Assembly (NCBI GenBank): GCA_030446715.1
Contig: JAUJMU010000003.1
Span: 1 to 64,000, forward strand
Reading direction: 5' to 3'
Length of the DNA: 64,000 nt
Source of the DNA: Cytophagales bacterium
Lineage (GTDB): Bacteria > Bacteroidota > Bacteroidia > Cytophagales > 172606-1
A program made the translations under genes and the position numbers. The notes beneath the pieces are model-generated. The model was not told where the DNA came from. It did not search any database and saw only the letters and a list, made by a program, of their open reading frames with translations. Of the stretch, positions 17,707 through 26,860 are shown piece after piece. Within the stretch, counting starts at the first letter, position 1; every line of letters begins with the position of its first letter.

Positions 17707-18171
17707 TTAAAACCCACCCTGTCCGGGTTTGGTGTAGTTGGGCAGGTCATTCACCAGCAGCCAGTAGTTGGCGATGTCGGCAATGATCAGCGAAAATTTG
17801 AGAAAATTCATGGGTTTGATCACGAAGCTGTTGGCCCCCAGTGTGTAGGCCTGCTGCATTTCTTCCTCACTCGTGGAAACAGTGACAATGATCACCGGTA
17901 TGCTTTTGGTCCGCGGATCGGATTTCATCACCTTCAGCACTTCAATGCCCCTGGTTTTGGGCAGGTCCAGGTCCAGAATCACCACCAGCGGAAGACTGTA
18001 AGACCGGTCACTGCAGGGTCCCTCCTTGAAAAGGTACTGCAATGCCTCTTCGCCGTTCCGGAGATGGTGGTAGCGGATAGCAGGCATTTTCGCTTTCAGG
18101 GCCTTGAAGGTCAGTTCGGCTTCGTATTCACTGTCCTCAATCAGCAGAATTTCCGGTTGGTTTATGATCAT
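17707..18171 (-). CDS. Single-domain response regulator (Rcp1-like receiver)
   Basis: 154 residues, receiver domain only. Acidic pocket at LLIEDSEYEAE, phosphoacceptor Asp in VVILDLDLPKTRGIEVL, conserved Thr/Ser in IIVTVSTSEEE and Lys in FVIKPMNF. There is no output domain; this type signals by protein contact, commonly with a CHASE/PAS kinase. It is divergent from the sensor kinase 71 bases away, and the pair is probably functional together. The C-terminal tail after the receiver (WLLVNDLPNYTKPGQGGF) is unique. Confidence 0.92.
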   Translation of the reverse strand: MIINQPEILLIEDSEYEAELTFKALKAKMPAIRYHHLRNGEEALQYLFKEGPCSDRSYSLPLVVILDLDLPKTRGIEVLKVMKSDPRTKSIPVIIVTVSTSEEEMQQAYTLGANSFVIKPMNFLKFSLIIADIANYWLLVNDLPNYTKPGQGGF

Positions 18172-18242
18172 ACGCGGTCAATCAGGTTGTCTTTTAAACG
18201 TAAAAACAAAGCCTGTCGTTTGCGTGGCAGCAAAAGAAATTT

Positions 18243-20545
18243 ATGCGGCTTACAATCAGACAAGAAATTTATCTCGGTTTTATGGCGGCGGCCTTGCTTG
18301 TTGGTACCTCGAGGTACTTCAATTATCATACTACCGTACGGTACATTGATACCATACTGGAAGTGGGGCAGGGGCAGAAAATTATCACTCAGGTCCAGAC
18401 GGTGCTCACCCTCCTGGTTGACGCCGAAACCGGGGAAAGAGGCTACGTAATCACCCGCCAGGAGAGGTTTCTGGACCCTTACCGGGAAGCCATCTCCCGG
18501 CTGAAGACCGAAACGGATAAGCTCGAAGCCCTGATCAGAAATTCACCTTTCCGCCGGCAGCATTTTTCCCGGCTCAGGGCAGGAATCCAATTACAAATTC
18601 GCTTTCTGGACGAAAACGTCAGCCTGGTGAGGCAGGGGAGCCACAATGAAGCTGTGCAGCGGGTCATTTCGGGCGAAGGAAAACGATCACTGGACGCCAA
18701 CCGGTTGCTGCTGAGCCAGCTCCGGCGGGCGGAGGAAAACGACCTTGCCCGCCAGCTACTGGAGGTAGAAAGCATGGAGGAGCGCAACAAACGTTTAAAC
18801 CTTGCAGGAGTCGTGATTCTGGCGCTGCTCTTTGCCGGCGGCCTGCTGACGATCATCTCCAACATCAACCAGCAGGACCGCCTGCGGGAACAGCTCCGGA
18901 AAGAAAACCAGATGAGCCAGGAGCTGAACCGGGAACTTCATATCCGTCTCAGGCAGTTGTACGATGCGCAGGAAATCGCGCAGGTAGGCAGCTTCCGGAC
19001 TGCACCGGGCAGTAATACATTTACCGGCACCCCGGAGTTATTCCGGATAGCTGGCTGGCCCACCGAGCTGGCCGGAAAACCGGCAGACACCGGTCTTTTT
19101 TACAATTCCCTCTCACCGGATGACGCCAGGCGGATTCTTTCTTATACCGGGGAAACCACCCCGGACCGGCAATCCCTTACCGCTACATTTCGCATGCGCA
19201 CCGGCGGAGGAGACCAGAAACAAATTCTCATCAAGGCCCGGATCCGGGCCGAAGGAGAGGCCGCACCGGTGATGGAAGGAACAGTTCTGGACATTACTGC
19301 CCGCAAGCGGTTTGAGGAAGAACTGCAGCAACTCAATGAAGAACTGAGGGCCACCAATGAGGAACTTTCTTCCACGGTGGAGGAACTGACCGCCGCCGGC
19401 GAAAAAATCCAGCAGTATAACCTCATACTGGAGGAGAAAAACCTTCAGTTGGAAAGACTAAACGCTGAGTACACTGATTTATACGAAAACGCTCCGGTCG
19501 GGTACCATTCCCTTGACGCTCAGGGGCGGATCGTGAAAGTAAACAATACCGAATTGCAGTGGCTGGGTTACACCCGGGAAGAAATGACTGATAAACCGGT
19601 GGCTCAGTTTCTCCCCGCGCACCAGGCCGAAGACTTAAAAAGATTAACCCCTGAATTGATTTCCAAAGGAATGGTGTCGGGTGTGGAGCGGGAGTTCAGG
19701 AGGAAGGACGGAACGGTAATGACGCTGCTTGTCAATGCACGGGCGGAATACGACGAGGAGGACAATTTTGTCAGAATCAGGTCCACGCTTACCAATTTTA
19801 CGGAACTGAAGGCCGCAAGGCAACTGCTGGCGGAGCGGACTGCGCAACTGGAACAGACCAACCGTGACCTGGAAGCTTTTGCCTTTACCATCTCCCACGA
19901 TCTGAAGGCTCCGTTACGGGTGGTGGTAGGATTCACCGGTATGCTGAAAGAAGAGTATGCCGGAAAGCTGGATGATGAAGCCATGCGGCTGATAAAAGTT
20001 ATCGAGAAGAACAGCATCCAGATGGGCCGCCTGGTGGATGATCTGCTCTCCTTCGCCCGGCTGGGCCGCACCACTGTGGCTAAAGCCACCGTTGACACGC
20101 AAAGCCTGGTGCAGGAAGTCTTGACGGAACAGTTGACCGGGCCCGGCAGTGAGAAGTACCAGGTGCAGGTGGGTTCCCTGCCGGTCGTAACGGCCGATCC
20201 GCGCCTGCTTCGTCAGGTCTGGAGTAATCTGATTGGCAATGCGGTCAAGTTTTCCGCTGCAGTAAATGCGCCCGCCATTGGGATAGAAGCCTCCCGGCAG
20301 GAACAGGAAGTGGTTTTCACCATCCGCGACAACGGCACGGCTACGACCCTGCCCACCGGGACAATCTGTTCCGGGTATTCAGGCGGCTTCATTCTGCCGA
20401 TGAATTTGAAGGCAGTGGTGTAGGACTGGCCATCGTGCACCGGATCATTTCGTGGCATCACGGAAGGATCTGGAGCGAATCGTCTCCCGGTGCCGGGGCG
20501 ACCTTCCATTTCTCCCTGCCCGGTCAGGCGGGGCTGTCTGCATAG
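18243..20545 (+). pseudogene. CHASE3-PAS-PAS sensor histidine kinase, frameshifted in the ATPase domain
   Basis: Membrane histidine kinase. TM1 at about 10-26, a CHASE3 sensor (ETGERGYVITRQERFLDPY) to about 175, TM2 at about 185-208, PAS-like region about 237-357, coiled coil, second PAS about 412-525, HisKA with SHDLKAPLR (His552), and HATPase_c. The frame breaks at 20337-20341: reading DNGT, it should continue GYDPAHRDNLFRVF... and end GVGLAIVHRII...FHFSLPGQAGLSA at 20545, but one G appears missing, giving an early stop at 20423. As written, the G2/G3 boxes of the ATP-binding domain are lost. Either true inactivation or a consensus error; otherwise the gene looks healthy. Its partner is the receiver encoded divergently. 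Confidence 0.85.
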
Positions 20546-20576
20546 GTGCTGCTCAGGTAATAAAATAAGTAGCTGC

Positions 20577-20640
20577 GCAATTTTAAATTGTGAATTTTTT
20601 CAGACATTTAAAATCCAAAACTCACACTTTAAAATTGCAC
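20577..20640. repeat. AT-rich heptad-like repeat between kinase and GH20 gene
   Basis: Units such as CAATTTT, AAATTGT, GAATTTT and, inverted, ATTTAAA, ATCCAAA, CTTTAAA follow a 7-base period. The ends (GCAATTTTAAATTG... and ...TTTAAAATTGC) can pair as a terminator between convergent genes. Confidence 0.55.
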
Positions 20641-20649
20641 GCCGGCGTG

Positions 20650-22563
20650 TTACTTCCTCACCCGCTTTGTCAGGTCTTCCGTTTTGAGGGAGATCAGTCT
20701 TCCGGCCGGCTTGCCACCGCGGTAGCTCACTACTCTGAACATATCCGCGCCTTCCGGCATGACCAGCGTTTCCCTGTACTTTGCGTAGTATGAATTGGGA
20801 ATGGTATTGTCGAAAGAGTAATACAGATCCAGCCCGTTTACTTCCGTGGAAAGGTCAATCACCAGCAGGCCGGCATCGTTTTTCTTCACCCTGATAATGG
20901 GGTCGTACATGCTGCGGGCATAATTGATTTTCGCCTCATCGAACCGCCCGAAGTGGGCTTCTACCTTCGTTACAAACCGGTTCCAGTTTTTCCTTCCCTT
21001 CGGCGACCAGTTTACTTCCGCGAGGGCAAAAGCGCGGGGCCAGATCATGTACTGGGCGTGGGGAACGGTTGGGATCTGCTCGGTCCAGAGGTTGCCCTGC
21101 CCGCCGAGAATAAACGTAGAGTCTGCGCCTTTGGGAATCGGGTCCCAGTTGTAGCTGTCCTTCAGCCGGACCGTACTGTAAACCGGTGCCTCCACGGCCG
21201 GGTCGCCCTGCATCAGATCAAGGTAGCAGTGGGGGGAAGGTGCCATCACAACCGGGGCTTTCTGGTGGGCCGCTTCGATTCCGCCTTTCAGGCCGCGCCA
21301 ACTCATCACTGCGGCCCCGGACGGCAAGCCCCCTTCCAGAATTTCGTCCCAGCCCATCGTCTTTTTGCCTTTTTCCTTCAGAATGGTGCTGACCCTGCCG
21401 GAGAAATAGCTCTGTAGTTCGTCGGTGTTCTTCATGTTCTTTTTCTTCATCAGCGCCTGGCAGCCGGGGTCTTTCTGCCAGTAGCCTTTGTAGCACTCAT
21501 CGCCGCCCATGTGGATGTACTCAAACGGAAACAGCTGCGCTACTTCCGTGAAAACCTTGTCCAGAAACTGGTAAACCTGTTCGTCGGAAGGGTTCAGCGT
21601 ATTGTCAATGTGCATGGTAAACGTGCCATTGCTGTGCCAGGTCGAAAACTTCGAGCCGGGATTTACCTTCGTATTGGGATCTTTGGTGCACGACAATCCG
21701 GGGTAGGCGGCAATGGCCGCCATGCTGTGTCCGGGAACGTCAATTTCGGGCATTATTTCGATGTTGCGGTCTTTGGCGTACTGCACGATTTCACGGATGT
21801 CGTCGTGGGTATAGAAGCCGCCGTAAGTTGGTTTTTCGCCGGGCCTGGGCGGATCGTTGGTGTTGAAAGTGCCTGCCCTCGGAACCCGCCAGGCACCCAC
21901 TTCAGTAAGCTTCGGCAAACTCTTGATCTGAATCCGCCAGCCGTTGTCGTCGGTGAGGTGCCAGTGGAAGCGGTTGTATTTGTAGCGGGCCATGTGGTCG
22001 AGGTGATCCTTTACCTGCTCCTTCGTGAAAAAATGGCGGCTGACGTCAAGCATCAGTCCGCGCCACGCAAAACGGGGATAATCAGTTACGGAGACGGCCG
22101 GAATTTCCCATTTTACGTTCCTGACCGGTGTCTTACTCTCGATTTCCTTCGGCAGCAGTTGCAGCAGCGTCTGCATGCCGTAAAAAAGACCCGCCGGGTT
22201 ATTGGCGGCAATGGTTACTTTGGTAGTTGTAGCTTCCAGCGTGTAGCCCTCCGCACCAAGCCGCGTATCGGGTTTGGCATTCAACAAAAGCTGGATGCCG
22301 CCATCGCCGCCGGACTGGGTGGTTTTGGGAGTGAAGCCAGTGGCCGGACTGATTTTCGAAGTCAGGTAAGTTGCCAGCCTTGCCACTTCCGGCTGACCGG
22401 AAGGTACCCCGATGGGAGTGGCCTCCGTCAGCACAAAGACGCCTTTTCCGGGCTGGACACTTACCGGCTCCGGGATCAGGGAAATGGGTCTTTCCTGGGC
22501 AGCGAGGGGCATCTGCCCGTGCATCAGCAGGAAGGTTACGATTAACAGGGTTACTCTTTTCAT
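20650..22563 (-). CDS. Beta-N-acetylhexosaminidase, glycoside hydrolase family 20
   Basis: Exported enzyme that removes terminal GlcNAc/GalNAc from glycans or chitin oligomers by substrate-assisted catalysis. 637 residues from the ATG at 22563 (signal MKRVTLLIVTFLLMHGQMPLAAQ); the open extension to 22647 is rejected. Order: GH20b N-terminal domain (about 30-150), catalytic barrel (about 155-500) with RGLMLDVSRHF, HWHLTDDNGWRI, and the catalytic Asp-Glu pair in HMGGDECY (Asp355-Glu356), GWDEILEGG and MSWRG. A C-terminal beta domain of about 100 residues follows. Periplasmic location is likely. The neighbouring lipoprotein gene on the same strand may be functionally linked. Confidence 0.95.
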   Translation of the reverse strand: MKRVTLLIVTFLLMHGQMPLAAQERPISLIPEPVSVQPGKGVFVLTEATPIGVPSGQPEVARLATYLTSKISPATGFTPKTTQSGGDGGIQLLLNAKPDTRLGAEGYTLEATTTKVTIAANNPAGLFYGMQTLLQLLPKEIESKTPVRNVKWEIPAVSVTDYPRFAWRGLMLDVSRHFFTKEQVKDHLDHMARYKYNRFHWHLTDDNGWRIQIKSLPKLTEVGAWRVPRAGTFNTNDPPRPGEKPTYGGFYTHDDIREIVQYAKDRNIEIMPEIDVPGHSMAAIAAYPGLSCTKDPNTKVNPGSKFSTWHSNGTFTMHIDNTLNPSDEQVYQFLDKVFTEVAQLFPFEYIHMGGDECYKGYWQKDPGCQALMKKKNMKNTDELQSYFSGRVSTILKEKGKKTMGWDEILEGGLPSGAAVMSWRGLKGGIEAAHQKAPVVMAPSPHCYLDLMQGDPAVEAPVYSTVRLKDSYNWDPIPKGADSTFILGGQGNLWTEQIPTVPHAQYMIWPRAFALAEVNWSPKGRKNWNRFVTKVEAHFGRFDEAKINYARSMYDPIIRVKKNDAGLLVIDLSTEVNGLDLYYSFDNTIPNSYYAKYRETLVMPEGADMFRVVSYRGGKPAGRLISLKTEDLTKRVRK

Positions 22564-22722
22564 GGATGAATTATGTTGCGGATAGCTAGAAAAAAATGCG
22601 GAAAGTAAATTTACAACACTTCCATTTTTCTGATGTAAGATATCCATTTACCTTATAGGACATTGCCCTTTTCCCGGCCCGGTGCCCTAAGGTAGAAGTA
22701 GGCCACAGGCACTTGGACCAAC

Positions 22723-22764
22723 AAAAAAGCAGGCATTTCTCCGGACCGAAGGAAATGCCTGCTT
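22723..22764 (-). terminator. Intrinsic terminator after the lipoprotein gene
   Basis: 13-bp perfect stem AAGCAGGCATTTC (22727-22739) with GAAATGCCTGCTT (22752-22764), with a T run on the minus strand, between the lipoprotein gene and the GH20 gene. The two genes are therefore probably separately transcribed. Confidence 0.75.
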
Positions 22765-22787
22765 CCATAACGCAATGGGACGGCAAT

Positions 22788-23840
22788 CTATTGGTACTGA
22801 ATGTAAATAGGCCGGGGCTTCAGCTTCAGCAGGGCTTCCGGCTGCATTTCTTCCTTCATGCCTACCTTGGCAACGTCGTTCTTGTAGAACATTTTGAAAC
22901 CGGTATACTGTACCGGCTCCGGGTAGATAAATGATTTATAAGTCGAGGTCTTCTTGGCAGGCGGTCCCCAGCCATCCATGTCCATCACGATCTGCACTTC
23001 GGGCCGCAGTTTGATGGCTTTGTAATTGGTTACCATCGGCCGCGTAAACCGGTGAATGACCAGCATCTTCGGGGGCAGGTTGTGCTTTTTCACCAGACCG
23101 GCAAGGTATTCGGTCACGTAGTTGATGTCAGCCGCGTCGTAAGAACCGATCTGCGTGCCCGGCCGGGCTCCGGTTTTCATGGAAAACTCCGGATCGATGC
23201 CGAGGTGTACCTGCGGCATGGAAAGGTATTTCTCGAATTGAACTACTTCCTCCTGAATTGAACCTGTGCCCACCTGAATATCCACAAATACCAGCGCATC
23301 AATTTCCTGTGCCCATTTGATTACGGTATCAATCTGATGAAATGGCATCCGGAGGCGGTATTTGCCAGCCTTGCCCGGCTCCACCTGGGCCGTTACGGCA
23401 ATGTAGTGCAGCGCCGGAATGGCCGGGGTCACACTGTCGGCTTTGGTCCACTTGGCTATCTCACCCTGCAGTTTTTTCAGCATTTCCTTTTTGGGCAGTT
23501 CACCCAGAATGCCCATCTGTTTGGAGTAAAGGTTTCCATAATAGGATACTACCCGCTTGAAGGGCAGAACGGCTCCGGGCCGCGGATACTCGTGTTTTAC
23601 CGGCCAGCGTCCCGAAGAATCACCGTTGGCAAGATACAGTTGCAGCCGGTTGTAGGCCGCCGTATCCAGGGAAGCGACTGGTGCCGGTGCCGGCAAGGTT
23701 GTCCCGGTTGAAGCAGTATCACTTACGGGGGGGGTTACGAATTCAGCCGGTGTATCACCGGACTCCTGTACCTTGGCAGTACAACCGAACAACAAGCCGG
23801 CAGCCAACAATAAAGCGTTACCTTTTAATAAAAAATTCAT
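22788..23840 (-). CDS. Uncharacterised lipoprotein with barrel-like domain
   Basis: 350 residues. Signal peptide with lipobox LLFGC (Cys20), then a Thr/Pro-rich linker to about residue 60, then a single domain to the end. The domain contains alternating hydrophobic strands such as KRVVSYYGNLY, HYIAVTAQV, DALVFVDIQVG, VHLGIDPEFSM, MLVIHRFTRPMV and VQIVMDMDGWG, a pattern consistent with a TIM barrel. Acidic residues sit at strand ends (D in VFVDIQ, D and E in GIDPEF, D in VMDMDGWG), as in hydrolases. No named family is recognised. Position next to a GH20 gene and a lipoprotein anchor suggest a role in glycan or envelope processing. That is inference only. Confidence 0.7.
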   Translation of the reverse strand: MNFLLKGNALLLAAGLLFGCTAKVQESGDTPAEFVTPPVSDTASTGTTLPAPAPVASLDTAAYNRLQLYLANGDSSGRWPVKHEYPRPGAVLPFKRVVSYYGNLYSKQMGILGELPKKEMLKKLQGEIAKWTKADSVTPAIPALHYIAVTAQVEPGKAGKYRLRMPFHQIDTVIKWAQEIDALVFVDIQVGTGSIQEEVVQFEKYLSMPQVHLGIDPEFSMKTGARPGTQIGSYDAADINYVTEYLAGLVKKHNLPPKMLVIHRFTRPMVTNYKAIKLRPEVQIVMDMDGWGPPAKKTSTYKSFIYPEPVQYTGFKMFYKNDVAKVGMKEEMQPEALLKLKPRPIYIQYQ

Positions 23841-24240
23841 ACGTATTTAGTGAAAATGTGCCTGCTTTTAAGAATTTTTTAAACTGAGGATAAAAATTTC
23901 TCTAAGTTCCGCATTTCCCGGAATTGAACGGCACCTGGCAGGGGAGGGGGAGGTGTAATAAATTAACAAAATTACCCCAGGCAACCCGGACAAAGCAAAC
24001 AGCCGGTGCAAAAAGCATGGATTGCTGCTTTAATATAAAGAGTGAAATACGCATAGCCGGGTTACCTTTTTCCTCTTTCAGGGATCACCCGCCCTGTGTT
24101 TTTCCTTCTTCGCCAACAGGCATTTAAATGCTTATCTTTGAAAGAACCAAACACCAGAATTTACTTGTACCCGGCGGAGCCAACCCGTACCAACCAATCA
24201 ATATCTGATCAGTCAGGACCACCCGTACCAATCCCCTTCC
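23841..24240. other. Spacer; possible promoter for the DCC remnant
   Basis: 400 bases with no supported gene. A perfect TAnnTTTG match (TATCTTTG) lies at 24133-24140, about 100 bases before the DCC-family start, without a clear TTTG partner at the right spacing. Confidence 0.4.
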
Positions 24241-24456
24241 ATGCATAGTGCAACTGAACAAACCGCCGGCCGCATTGTCCTTTTTGACGGGGTATGCAAC
24301 CTGTGCAACGGGGCAGTGCAGTTCATTGTACGGCGTGACCGGAGGGGGCAGTTCCGGTTTGCTTCGCTGTAGTCGGAAAGTGGTCTGGCAAGGCTCCGGC
24401 AGATCCCTGGTAAGCTGACACCTATGGAGCTGAGCCTTACGGCAGCGGATGGCTGA
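24241..24456 (+). pseudogene. DCC-family (YuxK, DUF393) thiol-oxidoreductase remnant with premature stop
   Basis: Translation from the ATG at 24241 gives [20 protein letters not shown], then [23 protein letters not shown]: the classic N-terminus of this family with its DGVCxLC thiol motif. A TAG at 24370-24372 stands where CAG (Gln) is expected (FASLQSE... in relatives). The same frame resumes SESGLARLRQIPGKLTP and then ends at 24456, before the rest of the usual 130-residue domain. So there is both an in-frame stop and a missing C-terminal half, abutting the end of the metal ATPase gene on the other strand by 3 bases. Confidence 0.75.
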
Positions 24457-24459
24457 ACC

Positions 24460-26481
24460 TCAGAACCGGCTGTACTGAATCCGGATGGCGTTGAGAATCG
24501 CCAGAAAAGCCACGCCCACATCGGCAAATACTGCCTCCCACAAGGAGGCTACACCGAATGACCCCAGCAGCAGCACCAGCACCTTCACCCCGAAAGCAAA
24601 GCCGATGTTTTGCCACACAATCTGACGGGTTTTGCGGCCGATCCGGATGGCAGTTGTAATTTTTGAGAGCTGGTCCGTCTGGATCACTACGTCCGCCGAT
24701 TCAATGGCCGCATCGGCACCAAGGCCGCCCATGGCAATGCCAACGTCGGCAAGGGACAGGACCGGCGCATCGTTGATCCCGTCGCCGGCAAAGGCTACAG
24801 TGCGCCCACTGGCCTGCAACCGCCGGAGGTGCTCCACTTTACCGGCTGGCAGCAGATCGCCGAAAGCCTCCGTGATCCCGACCTGCCGGGCTACTTCCTG
24901 CACAGTTTCCTCCCGGTCGCCGGACAGCACCAGGATCCGGCTGATTCCGGCAGCTTTCAGACTTTTCACCGTCTCCGTGGCATCTTCGCGCAACCGGTCG
25001 CCCACCACAAAGTGGCCGGCGTAGGCTCCGTCGATCCCCACAAGTACCACGGTCTGTGTAAATTCCGCCGCAAAGGCCGGTACAGGAATTCCTTCCCGCT
25101 GAAAAAAACGGGCATTTCCGGCCAGGACCTCCTGCCCTCCGACGACCCCTCTGATGCCGTGCCCCGGTACCTCTTCCACGCCGGTTACGGAAGGCAAGGC
25201 CTCCCCACCTGAAGAGAGCGAGGCAATGGCCTGCGCCACCGGATGATTCGATCTGCGTTCAAGGGCCGAAACCAGAAACAGCAGTTTTTCGCGGCTGATC
25301 CCGTGCGGCACCACCTCCTGCACCCGGAACTCTCCCGCGGTAAGGGTACCGGTTTTGTCAAGCACCACCGTATCCACTTTGGTGATGACATCAAGGTAGC
25401 TGGCTCCCTTGAACAGGATTCCGTTGCGCGAGGCCGCACCGATGCCTCCGAAATAGCCCAGGGGAATGGACACCATCAGGGCGCACGGACAGGAGATGAC
25501 CAGAAACACCAGTGCCCGGTACAGCCAGTCCTCAAATACATAACCGGTGACGAAGAAAAGCGGCAAAAACGTAATTCCCAGCGCCAGATAAACGACCACT
25601 GGCGTGTATACCCTGGCAAATCTGGACAGGAACAGCTGGGTTCTGGCTTTGCGTCCGGCCGCCTGCTCCACCATTTGCAGAATCCGGGCAAGGGTACTGT
25701 TTTCAAAGGGAGCCGTTACCCGGATCTCAACCGGGTGCGTCAGGTTGATGGTGCCGGCCAGCACGGCTTCACCCTGCCGCCGGGCTTGTGGCCGTGATTC
25801 TCCGGTGAGGGCTACCGTATTGAAGGTGGAATATTCGCCCAGCATTTCGCCGTCAAGCCCCACTTTTTCACCGGCTTTTACCTGGATCACATCACCGGGT
25901 ATTACCAGCCGGGGGTCGATGGTCACCACCTGACCGTGCCGGACCAGACTCACCAGCCGGGGCCGGTTGTCCATCATTTCCCGGATGGAGCGGCGGGATC
26001 GCTTCACGGCAGCTTCCTGAAAATGCTCCCCGACCACGTAAAACAGCATTACGGCCACTCCCTCGGCATATTCTCCGATATAGAAAGCTCCCAGCGTCGC
26101 CAGCGACATCAGGAAAAATTCATTGAAAAGCTGCCCCTTCCGCAGGTTCTTCCAGGCATAGCCCAAAACTTTGGTACCCACCAGCAGGTAAGCTGCTCCG
26201 TAAACAACCAATGGCACCCATCCGCTGAACCACGCGGTCTTATTCCACTCCAGCGCCAGTCCGGCGGCCAGCAGCAGGAAGCTCAAAAGGGCAGGCAGGT
26301 AAGTAGCAGCCCACTGATCCTTTTCCTGCGCCGGCGCTGATGCAGGTGCCTTGCCGGACGGCTGGGGCTGGCAACATTCGCCGCATCCTGCCTGGTCAGG
26401 CACCGCGTACACCGGAGCATTGCGGAGTGCCGGATCAGTAGGAGGGGAGCCGGTATGGAGCTGGTCAGAAGGGGTTGGCAT
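24460..26481 (-). CDS. P1B-type heavy-metal translocating ATPase (Zn/Cd/Co class likely)
   Basis: 673-residue inner-membrane ATPase that exports soft metal cations. No folded HMA domain; instead a short N-terminus with a CGECC cysteine cluster (about residues 34-38). Membrane helices about 55-150 and 300-345 include the metal-selectivity motif SCPCALMVS. Actuator region contains TGES; phosphorylation site DKTGTLT; nucleotide domain HP-type locus SNHPVAQAIA; hinge GDGINDAPVLSLADVGIAMG. All catalytic motifs appear intact. CPC with the flanking residues is typical of Zn/Cd/Pb and also Cu exporters, so the metal is not fixed. A 16-bp palindrome lies 38 bases upstream, a plausible site for a metal sensor. 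Confidence 0.92.
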   Translation of the reverse strand: MPTPSDQLHTGSPPTDPALRNAPVYAVPDQAGCGECCQPQPSGKAPASAPAQEKDQWAATYLPALLSFLLLAAGLALEWNKTAWFSGWVPLVVYGAAYLLVGTKVLGYAWKNLRKGQLFNEFFLMSLATLGAFYIGEYAEGVAVMLFYVVGEHFQEAAVKRSRRSIREMMDNRPRLVSLVRHGQVVTIDPRLVIPGDVIQVKAGEKVGLDGEMLGEYSTFNTVALTGESRPQARRQGEAVLAGTINLTHPVEIRVTAPFENSTLARILQMVEQAAGRKARTQLFLSRFARVYTPVVVYLALGITFLPLFFVTGYVFEDWLYRALVFLVISCPCALMVSIPLGYFGGIGAASRNGILFKGASYLDVITKVDTVVLDKTGTLTAGEFRVQEVVPHGISREKLLFLVSALERRSNHPVAQAIASLSSGGEALPSVTGVEEVPGHGIRGVVGGQEVLAGNARFFQREGIPVPAFAAEFTQTVVLVGIDGAYAGHFVVGDRLREDATETVKSLKAAGISRILVLSGDREETVQEVARQVGITEAFGDLLPAGKVEHLRRLQASGRTVAFAGDGINDAPVLSLADVGIAMGGLGADAAIESADVVIQTDQLSKITTAIRIGRKTRQIVWQNIGFAFGVKVLVLLLGSFGVASLWEAVFADVGVAFLAILNAIRIQYSRF

Positions 26482-26518
26482 GTAAAAATTTTGAAAGGTG
26501 AATTGCAGGGAAAGTACA

Positions 26519-26534
26519 AATTATTCGAATAATT
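26519..26534. promoter_or_regulatory. 16-bp perfect palindrome upstream of the metal ATPase (candidate operator)
   Basis: AATTATTCGAATAATT is fully self-complementary and ends 38 bases before the ATPase start codon (26481). Its AT-rich dyad symmetry resembles sites of ArsR/SmtB or Fur-family repressors in general form; no specific regulator is encoded next to it. Confidence 0.45.
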
Positions 26535-26860
26535 ATAAATAAAGTCCCGGTCCTTAAATATTGCCCCCGGGAGTGATCCAATAGTGCCAATCAGGCAGAC
26601 CTCAGCCTCACATTTGTAGAATGAAGGAGTGATCAATTTAGTTCGTTTTCCTAAATTGCCGGCATAAACCTGACACCACAGATTAGAGCCTTTTTGCCCC
26701 GGAAGTGGAAAAAGCAGGTATCCCAAAAATAATATTTATTTTATTGGATATCAGCTTTTTACCCCTTTATTTAAAAATCAGCTGTTTTAAAAAAAGACAT
26801 TTTCTTGTGTCGTTTTGAAACAAAAATTACATTTAAGGATCTCAACCATCGTTGCAGCCC

